Assembly: GCF_002909375.1 (NCBI RefSeq)
Contig: NZ_PPXD01000026.1
Span: 372,001 to 436,000, forward strand
Source: Cryobacterium zongtaii
GTDB lineage: Bacteria > Actinomycetota > Actinomycetes > Actinomycetales > Microbacteriaceae
Direction: 5' to 3'
DNA: 64,000 nt
Shown here: in pieces, positions 1 through 7,801 of the stretch
Layout: each line of letters starts with the position of its first letter
Numbering within the stretch: the first letter of the stretch is position 1
Translations under genes and position numbers: made by a program
Notes under the pieces: generated by a model
What the model was told of the DNA's origin: nothing
The model's input: only the letters and a program-made list of their open reading frames with translations
Databases searched by the model: none

Positions 1-162
1 TTCTACCTCATCGGCGCCAAGGCCGGCCGAGGCCGGTACAAGCAGATCCGCCGCAACGCCAAGAAGGCGTGGAACGACCCGACCGTGAAGAAGGCCCGCG
101 CCGGCACGAAGAAGCTCGCCCGCCGCAACACGAAGAAGATCACCAAGGCCGTTCACCGCTAA
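1..162 (+). CDS. small basic protein, C-terminal part (5' end outside window)
   Basis: The first bases read in frame 1 as 53 residues ending in TAA at 160-162, with the start beyond the left edge. The peptide opens with the end of a hydrophobic stretch (FYLIGAKAG) followed by a Lys/Arg-rich tail. It is clearly a paralogue of the 68-residue protein at 11706-11912: both share the pattern KAGRxRY, then KKxWN or RKVWN, then KLAxxNxKKIxKAxH. The likely architecture is one N-terminal membrane helix with a basic cytoplasmic tail, similar in layout to YtxH-type proteins, but no function is known. The gene at 190 follows 27 bases later and may be in the same operon. Confidence 0.7.
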   Translation, partial: FYLIGAKAGRGRYKQIRRNAKKAWNDPTVKKARAGTKKLARRNTKKITKAVHR

Positions 163-189
163 GCCAGCACCCCCTTCGAAAGGAATCTC

Positions 190-486
190 ATGACCGACAA
201 CACCGCACAGCAGGCCCACGACCTCGTCGAGGACACCGTCGCAAAGGCCGGCGAGCTCGCCGACCAGGCCCGCCACGCCGTCGACGACACCGTCGCCACC
301 GCCACCGCGGCCCTGCGCGACATCGACACCACCGCAGCCATCGCCTCGGCACGGGAGTTCGCGACCGACACGTTCGGGAAGCTCTCCGACGCCTACAAGC
401 GCAACCCCACCCTGGTCCTCACGCTCGGCTCCGTCGCCGTCGCCGCGGTGACCGGTCTCGGCGCCCTGCTCGCCAAGCGCCGGTAG
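190..486 (+). CDS. small helical protein with C-terminal membrane segment
   Basis: This 98-residue protein has an acidic, Ala-rich amphipathic helical region (about residues 1-70). A single hydrophobic segment (about 75-94, TLVLTLGSVAVAAVTG) follows, then a Lys-Arg-Arg end, so it is probably a tail-anchored membrane protein. An AAAGGA ribosome binding site lies 8 bases before the ATG. Repeated DDT/VDDT motifs in the helical part recall stress-related, apolipoprotein-like small proteins, but no family is assigned. It follows the basic small protein at 1-162 closely, which suggests a two-gene envelope-associated unit. Confidence 0.7.
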   Translation: MTDNTAQQAHDLVEDTVAKAGELADQARHAVDDTVATATAALRDIDTTAAIASAREFATDTFGKLSDAYKRNPTLVLTLGSVAVAAVTGLGALLAKRR

Positions 487-527
487 TCGCGGAGCCGACC
501 CGCGCGGGCGCTACCTGAGCGCAGCCG

Positions 528-1049
528 TCATCCCCTGTCGAGCACCGCCGCGAGCGTGGTGCCGAGCAGTCGGGCCGATTCCGTGTACTTGGCCGTGAGC
601 CGCCGGCTCATCTCCGGCGGCAACGCGGCCTGACGGACCGGGTTCGCGTTGTGAGCGAGGTCGGCGTGCTTCACGACCAGCGCCAGCGGGTCGGCGGCCA
701 CCCGGGCCATCGACTCGGCGAGCGGTTCGCCGGCCCGCTTGGTCAGCGCATCCACCGCCCGCACGACGGGCTCGTCAAAGCCCTGCGCGCGCAGGTCGTC
801 GAGCGTGATGGGGGTGTCCTCCACCACGTCGTGCAGCACGGCCACGGTCTTCTCGGGCACGGTGTTGACCAGGCTCATCACGCCCAGTGGATGCTCGATG
901 TAGGCCACCCCGAGTTTGTCGACCTGCCCGGCGTGCGCCGCCTGTGCCAGCGCGATGGCGGCCGCCAGGCTACCGGCCGCCGGGCTGCCCTGCCCGGCGG
1001 TGTCGTCCTGCTCGGGACCGGCGCCGGACGGTGCGGTGGTGTCTGTCAT
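528..1049 (-). CDS. HD-domain phosphohydrolase (SpoT-type hydrolase fold)
   Basis: A stand-alone HD domain of 173 residues. It carries the metal-binding pattern of the RelA/SpoT hydrolase family: H39 (AHAGQ), H53 (EHPLGV), the HD pair at 73-74 (VLHDVVEDT) with ED at 77-78, and a late Asp in KHADLAHN (about 127-134). Small proteins of this type hydrolyse (p)ppGpp or related nucleotides; the substrate here is inferred only from family. The first 25 residues are low-complexity and probably disordered. The ATG has a GAGGAG site 7 bases upstream. The gene faces away from the VOC gene at 1355. Confidence 0.8.
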   Translation of the reverse strand: MTDTTAPSGAGPEQDDTAGQGSPAAGSLAAAIALAQAAHAGQVDKLGVAYIEHPLGVMSLVNTVPEKTVAVLHDVVEDTPITLDDLRAQGFDEPVVRAVDALTKRAGEPLAESMARVAADPLALVVKHADLAHNANPVRQAALPPEMSRRLTAKYTESARLLGTTLAAVLDRG

Positions 1050-1204
1050 GGCAACTCCTCGGGGGCGATCAAAACTGAATCACCTCGACGCTAGCGCACC
1101 CCGTGCCGGCCCGCGGTGCCGTCGAGGTGCTCCTCGACGTACCGTACGCATGCCGTCGAGGCGCCGTCGGCGTGCCGTCGCTGTGCTCGTGGAGGGGCGG
1201 GTCA

Positions 1205-1246
1205 GGCGCCGTTATGCGGGTGGCGCGCCGCCCGCATAGCGGCGCC
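1205..1246. repeat. dispersed palindromic element, copy 1
   Basis: A 42-base near-perfect palindrome centred on GGCGCGCC; the arms contain TTATGCGGG and CCCGCATAGC and differ at two positions. The same core and the same trailing CCCGCACA-type tail recur at about 13936-13976 and, more diverged, at 26267-26308. It lies in the 305-base divergent space between the HD gene and the VOC gene, so it is not simply a terminator. The rest of that space (1050-1204) holds GC-rich short repeats of GCCGTCGAGG type and no gene that I can support. Confidence 0.75.
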
Positions 1247-1341
1247 CACCCCGCACAGCGCGCCGCCTTCGCGGCCACGCGTCACCCGTGCACCAAGGCC
1301 CTACGCCCGTCGACCTACGCACGGCCGCCACCCAGCGCGGC

Positions 1342-1347
1342 TACTAT
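1342..1347 (+). promoter_or_regulatory. -10 element of leaderless promoter (VOC gene)
   Basis: TACTAT lies 7 bases before the ATG at 1355 and no ribosome binding site separates them. This places the expected transcription start at or next to the A of the start codon, the usual actinobacterial leaderless arrangement. Confidence 0.5.
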
Positions 1348-1354
1348 CCACAGC

Positions 1355-1813
1355 ATGAGCGAACCCACGAACCCCAACCCGGCCCCGGTCCGGCAGCTGC
1401 GCCTCGTCGTCGAGACCGAGGACTTCGATGCCGCCCTCGCCTTCTACCGCGACGTGCTCGGGCTTCCAGTGTCGGAGTCCTACGAGGGCGAGGGCGACGC
1501 CCGGGTCGTGATCCTCAGCGCAGGGATCGCCACCCTCGAGCTGTCCAATCCCGCCCAGGTGCGGCTGATCGATCGGGTCGAGGCCGACGGCCAGCCCAGC
1601 CATCGACTCCGCGTCGCGTTCGAGGTGGACGACACCGCGGCGACCACCGACCGGCTCGTTGACGCCGGCGCGATTCTCACCGCCACGCCCCGCGAAACCC
1701 CGTGGCGCTCGATCAACTCGCGAATGGATGCGCCCGCCGGCCTCCAGATCACCCTCTTCCAAGAGCTCGACGCCGGGGAGCACCCCTCCGGCGACGGCGA
1801 CATCCCGGCCTAG
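1355..1813 (+). CDS. VOC family protein (glyoxalase/bleomycin resistance fold)
   Basis: A 152-residue single VOC domain. Its beta-alpha-beta-beta-beta halves are recognisable: LRLVVETEDFDAALAFYRDVLGLP at the start of the first module and LRVAFEVDDTAATTDRLVDAG at the start of the second, ending with the typical GLQITLFQ strand. Members are metal-dependent lyases, dioxygenases or antibiotic-binding proteins; nothing here decides between them. The open frame continues upstream to 1103. The ATG at 1355 is preferred because the family fold begins about 15 residues later and TACTAT sits 7 bases upstream as a leaderless promoter. Confidence 0.85.
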   Translation: MSEPTNPNPAPVRQLRLVVETEDFDAALAFYRDVLGLPVSESYEGEGDARVVILSAGIATLELSNPAQVRLIDRVEADGQPSHRLRVAFEVDDTAATTDRLVDAGAILTATPRETPWRSINSRMDAPAGLQITLFQELDAGEHPSGDGDIPA

Positions 1814-1941
1814 TCACGGCTAGCCCTGGAGCACGACCCCCTCGCCATTGGCAGTGAGGCTGATCACAGACGGACCCGCGCTGACAGCAGGGCCCGGGTT
1901 CGACAGCAGAAGCGAAACTTGTACTCGCAGGATGCTACAAC

Positions 1942-1963
1942 TTGTGTTAGACATGTGACACAA
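1942..1963. promoter_or_regulatory. operator candidate for the YtrA-type regulator
   Basis: The sequence TTGTGT-N10-ACACAA is an inverted repeat with perfect 6-base arms, 19 bases before the ATG at 1982. YtrA-subfamily GntR repressors usually bind such sites in front of their own operon, and the regulator is encoded as the second gene here (3028-3438). The functional assignment is inference. Confidence 0.5.
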
Positions 1964-1981
1964 CATCTGAAAGAAGCGGAC

Positions 1982-3031
1982 ATGTCACAGAGCATCCTCA
2001 CCTTTATGGGCCCGATGGACCTTGCCGCGGCGGTCTTCACGCTGCCGCTGTTCTCTCTGGTCCTCGCCGGGTTCATTGTCGTCGGCATCCTCGTCGTACC
2101 GCGGGTGCGCCGCCGGCGCGGTAGCGGCGCGGCGCCCGGCGGCGGTGCCCCGCTGCCGACGGTCCCGGCCCGCTACCGGTCCGAGCACCGGGCCCTCGGC
2201 ATCGGCGCGATCGCGGTCATCGTCGCCTACGCGGTCGAGAATGTCATCCGCGGCTACCTGCTCGACCTCGTCGACATCGTGGAGTGGTGGCAGTATGCAA
2301 CGCCGGTCTTCGCGGCGGTCTTCTGCCTCACGGTCGGCCTGGGGCTGATCGTGGTCCGGGGCACCCCCCAACCCGACGAGCCGGTGGTGCCGACCGCTCG
2401 CCGCACCTGGCTGAGCTTCGGCCCGCGCGCCGGCTTCGTCGGCGGCACCATCGCGCTGGTCACCCTCCTCGCCACGACCATCGCGGCCGGCCTGGCCTCG
2501 TCGTCCGACGAGCGTGGGCGCTTCATCTACCTTGAGATCCCGGTGCCGAATACGCAGCTCGAACCGCTCCGCCCCTGGTTCTACGGCTGGGACTTCGGCG
2601 TGCCGGTGCTCCTCGGACTCGCCGCACTAGTACTCGTGACCTGGGCGACACTGCACCGAAACGCTCTGCGGCCTTACCTCCGCCCCGAGCCCGTCGCCGC
2701 CGAGCGCAACGCGCGCACCCAGGTCGCCTCCGGCGCCGTTGCTATCGCGACGGCCGCCACGCTGCTCGCCCTCGGCGGCGCGTTCCGCTTCATCGGCAGA
2801 TACGGCTCGATGTCTCAACTGACGGTCGGGAACGACGACCACGGCATCACCTATGACATGACCTGGCGGTACGCGGAGTTCGCAGCATTGGGCGGCGGGC
2901 TGGCTCCGGCGCTGGAGGTGACCGGTTTCGCACTTCTGTTGCTCGTCGCGATCCGGCTGCTACGCCGACCGGCTCCGGAGCGCCAGCACCCACGCCCGCA
3001 GCCCAGCACCCAGCCGGAGAGCGTGCGATGA
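1982..3031 (+). CDS. polytopic membrane protein in YtrA-type operon
   Basis: A 349-residue integral membrane protein with about seven hydrophobic segments (near residues 12-38, 72-92, 105-125, 148-170, 205-225, 255-275 and 320-340). I do not recognise the family. The open frame extends upstream to 1919, but the ATG at 1982 fits better: it follows a purine-rich stretch (GAAAGAAG), and the extension would cover the putative operator. The 3' end overlaps the GntR gene by four bases (ATGA at 3028-3031), so the two are translationally coupled. YtrA operons often encode export or membrane functions responding to envelope stress or antibiotics. Confidence 0.75.
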   Translation: MSQSILTFMGPMDLAAAVFTLPLFSLVLAGFIVVGILVVPRVRRRRGSGAAPGGGAPLPTVPARYRSEHRALGIGAIAVIVAYAVENVIRGYLLDLVDIVEWWQYATPVFAAVFCLTVGLGLIVVRGTPQPDEPVVPTARRTWLSFGPRAGFVGGTIALVTLLATTIAAGLASSSDERGRFIYLEIPVPNTQLEPLRPWFYGWDFGVPVLLGLAALVLVTWATLHRNALRPYLRPEPVAAERNARTQVASGAVAIATAATLLALGGAFRFIGRYGSMSQLTVGNDDHGITYDMTWRYAEFAALGGGLAPALEVTGFALLLLVAIRLLRRPAPERQHPRPQPSTQPESVR

Positions 3032-3438
3032 GCGCTGGGCCGATCCTGCCGCTGACGGATGAGTCCAGCCCCGCCCTCGACATCTACCGCCAGTTTCGGG
3101 GCTTGATTGTCTCGGGCCAGCTCGGCGCCGGCGAGCGCCTGCCCACCGTGCGTCAGACCGCAAGCGACCTGGGCGTGGCTCCCGGCACTGCGGCGCGGGC
3201 CTACAAGCTGCTCGAGCGAGACGGACTCGTGGTGACCCGCACCGCGGCCGGCACCCGGGTGGCCGAGTCGGCGGCGGTGCTGCCCGGATCCGTCGTCACA
3301 CGCATCCGTGACCTCGTCACCGAGGCCGGATCGGTCGGCGCCGACGCCGAGGACGTCATCGATGTGCTGCGCGTCATCTGGCAGGCCGCATCCGCCGCAT
3401 CCCCTCGGCCGGAGGATGGCCGCTCGGTCACTGGGTAA
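3028..3438 (+). CDS. GntR family transcriptional regulator, YtrA subfamily
   Basis: The 136-residue protein has an N-terminal winged helix-turn-helix (about residues 12-78; GERLPTVRQTASDLGVAP, then a wing ending GTRV). Only a short helical tail follows instead of a large effector domain, which is typical of the YtrA subfamily. It overlaps the upstream membrane protein gene by ATGA and probably represses its own operon through the inverted repeat at 1942-1963. The effector is unknown. Confidence 0.85.
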   Translation: MSAGPILPLTDESSPALDIYRQFRGLIVSGQLGAGERLPTVRQTASDLGVAPGTAARAYKLLERDGLVVTRTAAGTRVAESAAVLPGSVVTRIRDLVTEAGSVGADAEDVIDVLRVIWQAASAASPRPEDGRSVTG

Positions 3439-3479
3439 TCCGCACAGACAACATCCGACAAACACCACCTCCGTTCGCC

Positions 3480-3869
3480 GTGCTCCCGAGTCCGGAATCA
3501 TGCGGATCGAGGTCGTCATCGTGGGCTGCGCAGAAGTTCGCTGCGGGGATTGCCCTCATCACGATTGCGGATGAAACTGCCCGTGTGGATGACACCAACT
3601 GCCCTCACCCCCTCAGTAAGCGCGATGCTGCCGCTCTCGTCGGCGTGCTGGCCAACCTCGAAGGGCTGGTCTGGATGGCCGGCCTCGACGATCATTCGGT
3701 GCAGACCCTTCTGCACCGTCTCGCAAGCGACGGCATCGCCGCGCCACTGAGCGAGGGCGCCGACCCTCGTTACAACGTGCGCCAGGCGCTCAACGACCTC
3801 AACCAACAGCTGCGCTACGCCCTGGGCGAGTACGACAGCCCGCACAGCTCGGCGCCGGTGCCTCGCTGA
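3480..3869 (+). CDS. hypothetical protein
   Basis: An open frame of 129 codons from a GTG at 3480. The second half (LSKRDAAALVGVLANLEGLVWMAG through ALNDLNQQLRYALGEY) looks like a real helical protein. The first 30 residues are of doubtful quality, and a GTG near 3582 is an alternative start. No membrane segment or known motif is seen. The gene converges on the DHFR-like gene at 3955. Family unknown. Confidence 0.5.
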   Translation: MLPSPESCGSRSSSWAAQKFAAGIALITIADETARVDDTNCPHPLSKRDAAALVGVLANLEGLVWMAGLDDHSVQTLLHRLASDGIAAPLSEGADPRYNVRQALNDLNQQLRYALGEYDSPHSSAPVPR

Positions 3870-3954
3870 GAGAGTGCGGTTCGAGCGGGACTGGTCGCCG
3901 GGTTCGACAGGCTCAACCAACGGATGGGTCGAGCGCGCCACGGCGTTGCACGGC

Positions 3955-4548
3955 TCAGTGCACCACCCTGTAGACGACGTGGGTGACCAGCTCGTTCTCC
4001 ACCGAGCTCACCTGTTCCAACCTCACGTCGTCCAGTCCCTCCAGCAAGGGCTCGCCGGTGCCCTGCACCACCTGCGCGATATGCAGCCGCAATTCGTCGA
4101 TCAGCCCGGCCGCGAGGTACTGCCGCACAGTGGACGCACCGCCGGCGATGGCCACGCTCAGTTCCCCCGCCGCGGCACGCGCCTGTTCCAAGGCCGATTC
4201 GATGCCGTCGGTGACAAACGTGAACGTCGTGCCTCCCGCCATGACCAGCGGTGCCCGCGGATAGTGCGTCAGCACGAACACCGGCGCGTGGTACGGCGGC
4301 TCGTCGCCCCACCAGCCCGTCCATTCGTCGTCCCACTCCCCTCGGCCGGGACCGAACATGTTGCGGCCCATGATGTATGCACCCGCCTCCAGGATGGCCG
4401 CCATTTGGGCGGCATTCTCGGCAGGCTGCTCGAGCGCCCAGCGGTGCAGCCGCATTCCCCCTTCACCGAGCGGATTCTCCAGGCTCTGGTTGGGGCCGGC
4501 CGCGTAGCCGTCGGTGGAGACGGTGATATCGCAGGTCACTGGCGTCAT
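3955..4548 (-). CDS. dihydrofolate reductase family protein (RibD C-terminal fold)
   Basis: The protein has 197 residues in this form. It opens with the family start VTCDITVSTDGYAAGPNQS and carries the middle motif YIMGRNMFGPGRGEW and the late segment IAGGASTVRQYLAAGLIDELRLHIAQVVQG, as in RibD C-terminal/DHFR-like reductases, which bind NADPH. Most members have no proven substrate. The ATG at 4548 has a GGAG site 9 bases upstream. A GTG at 4575 overlapping the stop of the EF-G-like gene (GTGA) is the alternative and would add nine residues. The gene is the second in a minus-strand unit with the EF-G-like GTPase. Confidence 0.85.
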   Translation of the reverse strand: MTPVTCDITVSTDGYAAGPNQSLENPLGEGGMRLHRWALEQPAENAAQMAAILEAGAYIMGRNMFGPGRGEWDDEWTGWWGDEPPYHAPVFVLTHYPRAPLVMAGGTTFTFVTDGIESALEQARAAAGELSVAIAGGASTVRQYLAAGLIDELRLHIAQVVQGTGEPLLEGLDDVRLEQVSSVENELVTHVVYRVVH

Positions 4549-4571
4549 GGTCGATCGCTCCGTTCGTTCGG

Positions 4572-6743
4572 TCACGCGCTCACGGTCGCCGGCACCACAT
4601 TGTGCGGCACCGGGTCGTGCCGCAGGTAGCTGCGGCGGAAGAGACCGCTCCCCGCCGTCAAGGCCCGGAGCTCGATGGCATACCGTAGTAGCTCGGCATC
4701 CGGGATCTCGGCGCTGATCTCGGTGCGCTCATCACCCACCGAGGTGGTGCCGGTCATGTGGCCGCGGCGGGTGGACAGGTCGGTCATCACCGCACCGACG
4801 GAGGCGTCGGGCACCCTGATCGTGACCGCCGAGACCGGTTCGAGCAGCTGGATCCGGGCCTCCGCGGCGGCCTCCCGCAGCGCCAGCGCCCCGGCTGCCT
4901 GGAACGCCGCATCCGACGAATCGACGCTGTGCGTCTTGCCGCCCACCAGCGTCACCCGGATGTCCACAACGGGGAATCCGGCCGAGACGCCCTTCTCCAT
5001 CTGCGCGCGAACGCCCTTCTCCACCGACCCGATGTAGTGCCCGGGGACCACGCCGCCGACGATCTTGTTCACGAACTCGAACCCCGCCCCGCGCTCCCGT
5101 GGTTCGACCTCGATCTCGCAGATGGCGTATTGGCCGTGGCCGCCGGACTGTTTCACGTACCTCCCCCGGGCGCCGGCCGGCGTGGCGAAGGTCTCCCGCA
5201 GCGGCGTGATCACGTCGACGGTCTCCAGCTTCACGCCCTGGCTGCGCAGCCGGTCCAGCACGACCTCGGCGTGCGCCTCGCCCATGCACCACAGCACCAG
5301 CTGGTGGGTCTCAGCGTTGCGCTCCACCCGCAGGGTCGGGTCGACGGCCACGATCTTGCCGAGGTTCTTGGCCAGCGCGTCGTCATCGCTGCGCGCCGCG
5401 CCGTGCACCGCCACCGGCATCAGCGGCTCCGGCATCTCCCACGCCTCGACCAGCAACGGCGCCTCCCGGTCGGACACGGTGTCCCCGGTCTCCGCGTCGG
5501 TCAGCCGGGTCAGCGCGCAGATGTCTCCCGCCACGCAATATGGCACCGGTCGCAGGATGGCGCCCAGCGGGGACTGCAGGTGGGTGACCCGTTCGTCACT
5601 GTCGTGGTCCTGATGGCCCCGGTCGGTGAGGCCATGGCCGCCGATGTGCACGATGGTGTCCTCCCGCAGCGTGCCGGAGAAGATGCGGACCAGGCAGACC
5701 CGGCCCAGAAACGAATCGATGGTGGTGCGCACGACCTCGCCCACCAACGGCCCGTCCGGATCGCAGGTCAGCGGCCCCACCGGTCGGCCGTCCAGGTCCG
5801 TCACCGACGGCAGGGCACGCTCCATCGGCGAGGGGAACGCGCCGGTCAGCAGCTCCAGCAGTTCCGTCATGCCTACCCCGGTCTCGGCGGAGGTCGCCAG
5901 CACCGGATAGAAGCTGCCGCGCACCACGGCGATCTCCAGGTCGGCGGTGAGGGTGTGCAGGTCGATCTGGGCGCCGCCGAGATAGCGGTCCATCAGGGTT
6001 TCGTCTTCGCTCTCGGCGATGATCCCCTCGATCAGGGTGGCCCGGGCCGGCTCCGCGTCAACGCGTTCGGCCTCGGTGGCCGGCCGTTGGGTGGGCCCGG
6101 CGGTGCCCGCGCCGGAGTCCTTGACCGTGCCGGAGAGCAACCCCAGCAGCCCGGTGATGCTCCCGTCGGTGCGGATCGGCACGGCCAGCGGCAACACGGC
6201 GCCGAAGTTCTCCTGGCACGCCGCGAGCACCGCCTCGTACGCCGCCCGCGGGTGATCGATCCGGTTGATCACCACCGCCCGGGGCATCCCGATGCGCTCG
6301 CACTCCGCCCAGAGAGCGGTGGTGGCTGCGTCGACACCGTCAACGGCCGAGACCACGAACAGCGCCGCATCCGCGGCCCGCAGCCCGGCACGCAGGTCGC
6401 CGACAAAATCGGCGTAGCCCGGGGTGTCGAGCAGGTTCACCTTCACCTCGCCGACCGTCAGCGGCAGCACCGACAGCGCCACGGATCGTTGCTGGTGGAT
6501 CTCGGACGGGTCCGAGTCGCTCACCGTGCTGCCGCCCTCGATCGTGCCCATCCGGGTGAGGGCACCGGTGGCCGCGAGCAGCGCTTCGGCGAGCAGGGTC
6601 TTACCGGCGCCGGACCGACCGACCAGGGCGACGTTGCGGATTTTCTCCGGCCGATCTGCCGGCGGGCCCGACGACGTCGCGGCCTTGCGTTGTTCCGCGC
6701 CGCCCCGGCCCGTCCCCTTCGACGCATCCTGTTTTCCCGACAT
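4572..6743 (-). CDS. EF-G-like translational GTPase (EF-G2 type)
   Basis: A 723-residue protein with the full EF-G domain order. It has a P-loop GRSGAGKT (about residues 42-49), DTPGYADF (G3), NRID (G4), the beta-barrel domain II, the glycine-rich domain IV segment (GGHGQYA, GFPVVDIRV) and the domain V segment ending at RRGHMTG. It differs from canonical EF-G in the Ser/Ala P-loop and in several domain II sites, as in the mycobacterial FusA2 group, whose role is not settled. The ATG at 6743 has GGGAG 7 bases upstream; the frame is open to 6821 but without a better site. Confidence 0.88.
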   Translation of the reverse strand: MSGKQDASKGTGRGGAEQRKAATSSGPPADRPEKIRNVALVGRSGAGKTLLAEALLAATGALTRMGTIEGGSTVSDSDPSEIHQQRSVALSVLPLTVGEVKVNLLDTPGYADFVGDLRAGLRAADAALFVVSAVDGVDAATTALWAECERIGMPRAVVINRIDHPRAAYEAVLAACQENFGAVLPLAVPIRTDGSITGLLGLLSGTVKDSGAGTAGPTQRPATEAERVDAEPARATLIEGIIAESEDETLMDRYLGGAQIDLHTLTADLEIAVVRGSFYPVLATSAETGVGMTELLELLTGAFPSPMERALPSVTDLDGRPVGPLTCDPDGPLVGEVVRTTIDSFLGRVCLVRIFSGTLREDTIVHIGGHGLTDRGHQDHDSDERVTHLQSPLGAILRPVPYCVAGDICALTRLTDAETGDTVSDREAPLLVEAWEMPEPLMPVAVHGAARSDDDALAKNLGKIVAVDPTLRVERNAETHQLVLWCMGEAHAEVVLDRLRSQGVKLETVDVITPLRETFATPAGARGRYVKQSGGHGQYAICEIEVEPRERGAGFEFVNKIVGGVVPGHYIGSVEKGVRAQMEKGVSAGFPVVDIRVTLVGGKTHSVDSSDAAFQAAGALALREAAAEARIQLLEPVSAVTIRVPDASVGAVMTDLSTRRGHMTGTTSVGDERTEISAEIPDAELLRYAIELRALTAGSGLFRRSYLRHDPVPHNVVPATVSA

Positions 6744-6919
6744 GAGCAACTCCCGACGTCGTCGTCCCAACTTTTCCTCACCGCTGCATCCAATTGACAC
6801 CCAGACCTCACCAAACGGCAAGGGCCGACCGGCACGCTACCCCCTGTGCGCAACCCCCCAGCGATCCCGGCCCGCCAGGCATAGGGTCTCGCTAAGCACA
6901 CCGTGAGGGAGGTCATCTG

Positions 6920-7252
6920 ATGGGACATCTGGTCTACGACTCGAGCCTCAGAATCGACTTCAACGATCGGATGCTTGCCCATCTTCAGGTTGCCTTCGCG
7001 GTGAAGCTGCACTCGAACGAGAGTTTCCAGTTCTCCTGGCGACAGGACAGAGATGGCGACGGCGGTCGAGGTTCGATCTGGATCCACCCCCACATTTCGA
7101 TCCTCTACAGGTTCACCGATCGACTGAAGCCAACACTCAATCCCCGCTGGATCGAAGCGCTCGTTCGCTCCGCCGACACGCCAGAGGGCATGTCCGCCCT
7201 GCCCGAACCGAGCGCGCTCAGCACGGCTGCGGATCCGCCCGCCGCACCATGA
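6920..7252 (+). CDS. DUF7882-type protein (often misnamed ATP-dependent DNA ligase)
   Basis: A 110-residue protein with the pattern MGHLVYDSS, IDFNDRMLAHLQVAFAVKL, SFQFSWR and SIWIHPHISILYRF, which I recognise as a small family typical of Microbacteriaceae. Many database entries call it DNA ligase without a catalytic domain to justify it; there is none here. The C-terminal 25 residues are low-complexity. A GGGAGGT ribosome binding site lies 7 bases before the ATG. It helps to place the organism but has no known function. Confidence 0.8.
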   Translation: MGHLVYDSSLRIDFNDRMLAHLQVAFAVKLHSNESFQFSWRQDRDGDGGRGSIWIHPHISILYRFTDRLKPTLNPRWIEALVRSADTPEGMSALPEPSALSTAADPPAAP

Positions 7253-7287
7253 CACGCTGAGCGGGGCCATGGTGGCTCGGCGCCCGT

Positions 7288-7293
7288 TACGCT
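7288..7293 (+). promoter_or_regulatory. -10 element of leaderless promoter (DUF1294 gene)
   Basis: TACGCT is followed by six bases and then the ATG at 7300, with no ribosome binding site. This is the same spacing as at 1342, 14148, 15262, 18300 and 50844. Confidence 0.45.
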
Positions 7294-7299
7294 CGAGCC

Positions 7300-7773
7300 A
7301 TGGGTTCCCGAACTGAGCAGTCCACGCGGGTGCGCCCGACCGGGCAACGGATGCCGTCCTCGTCGCGTCGCACCCCCGCCCGGCGCACATCCCGCGCCGC
7401 ACGGTACCTCCCGATCCTGGTCTTGGTGGCCGGCTACCTCGTCGTGCACCTGCTCTGGCCGATCCCCGTATGGGTGGCCGGCCTCTACCTCGTCGCCAGC
7501 ATCGTCTGCTTCGCCGTCTACGCGGCCGACAAGTCTGCGGCCACTAAGGGGCGCTGGCGGGTGTCGGAGAAGACGCTGCTCCTGCTCGGCGTCGTCGGCG
7601 GCTGGCCGGGCGCCATCGTCGCCCAGCAGACGCTGCGGCACAAGACCCAGAAGGCCAGCTTCCGGTCCGCCTTCTGGGCAACAGTATTTCTGAACCTGCT
7701 TGCCTTCGCGGTGTTCGCGACGCCCGTGTTCGACCTCCTGGCCGAGTGGACCCAGCGAACCCTGTCCCTCTAG
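7300..7773 (+). CDS. DUF1294 membrane protein
   Basis: A 157-residue protein. A basic N-terminus (about 35 residues) is followed by two hydrophobic helices, the conserved DUF1294 core (AVYAADKSAATKGRWRVSE, LLLLGVVGGWPGAIVAQQ, RHKTQKASFRSAFW) and a last membrane helix. The family is widespread and of unknown function; some members are fused to cold-shock domains, but not this one. It converges on the POT transporter gene. Confidence 0.85.
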   Translation: MGSRTEQSTRVRPTGQRMPSSSRRTPARRTSRAARYLPILVLVAGYLVVHLLWPIPVWVAGLYLVASIVCFAVYAADKSAATKGRWRVSEKTLLLLGVVGGWPGAIVAQQTLRHKTQKASFRSAFWATVFLNLLAFAVFATPVFDLLAEWTQRTLSL

Positions 7774-7801
7774 CGTCGAGTCTCAGCCGGAATGCGCGAG
7801 G

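Noticed and set aside
4758-6797. Long open frame on the plus strand opposite the EF-G-like gene
   Set aside because: Its protein has no recognisable domain and is rich in Arg, Gly and His, as antisense frames of high-GC genes usually are.
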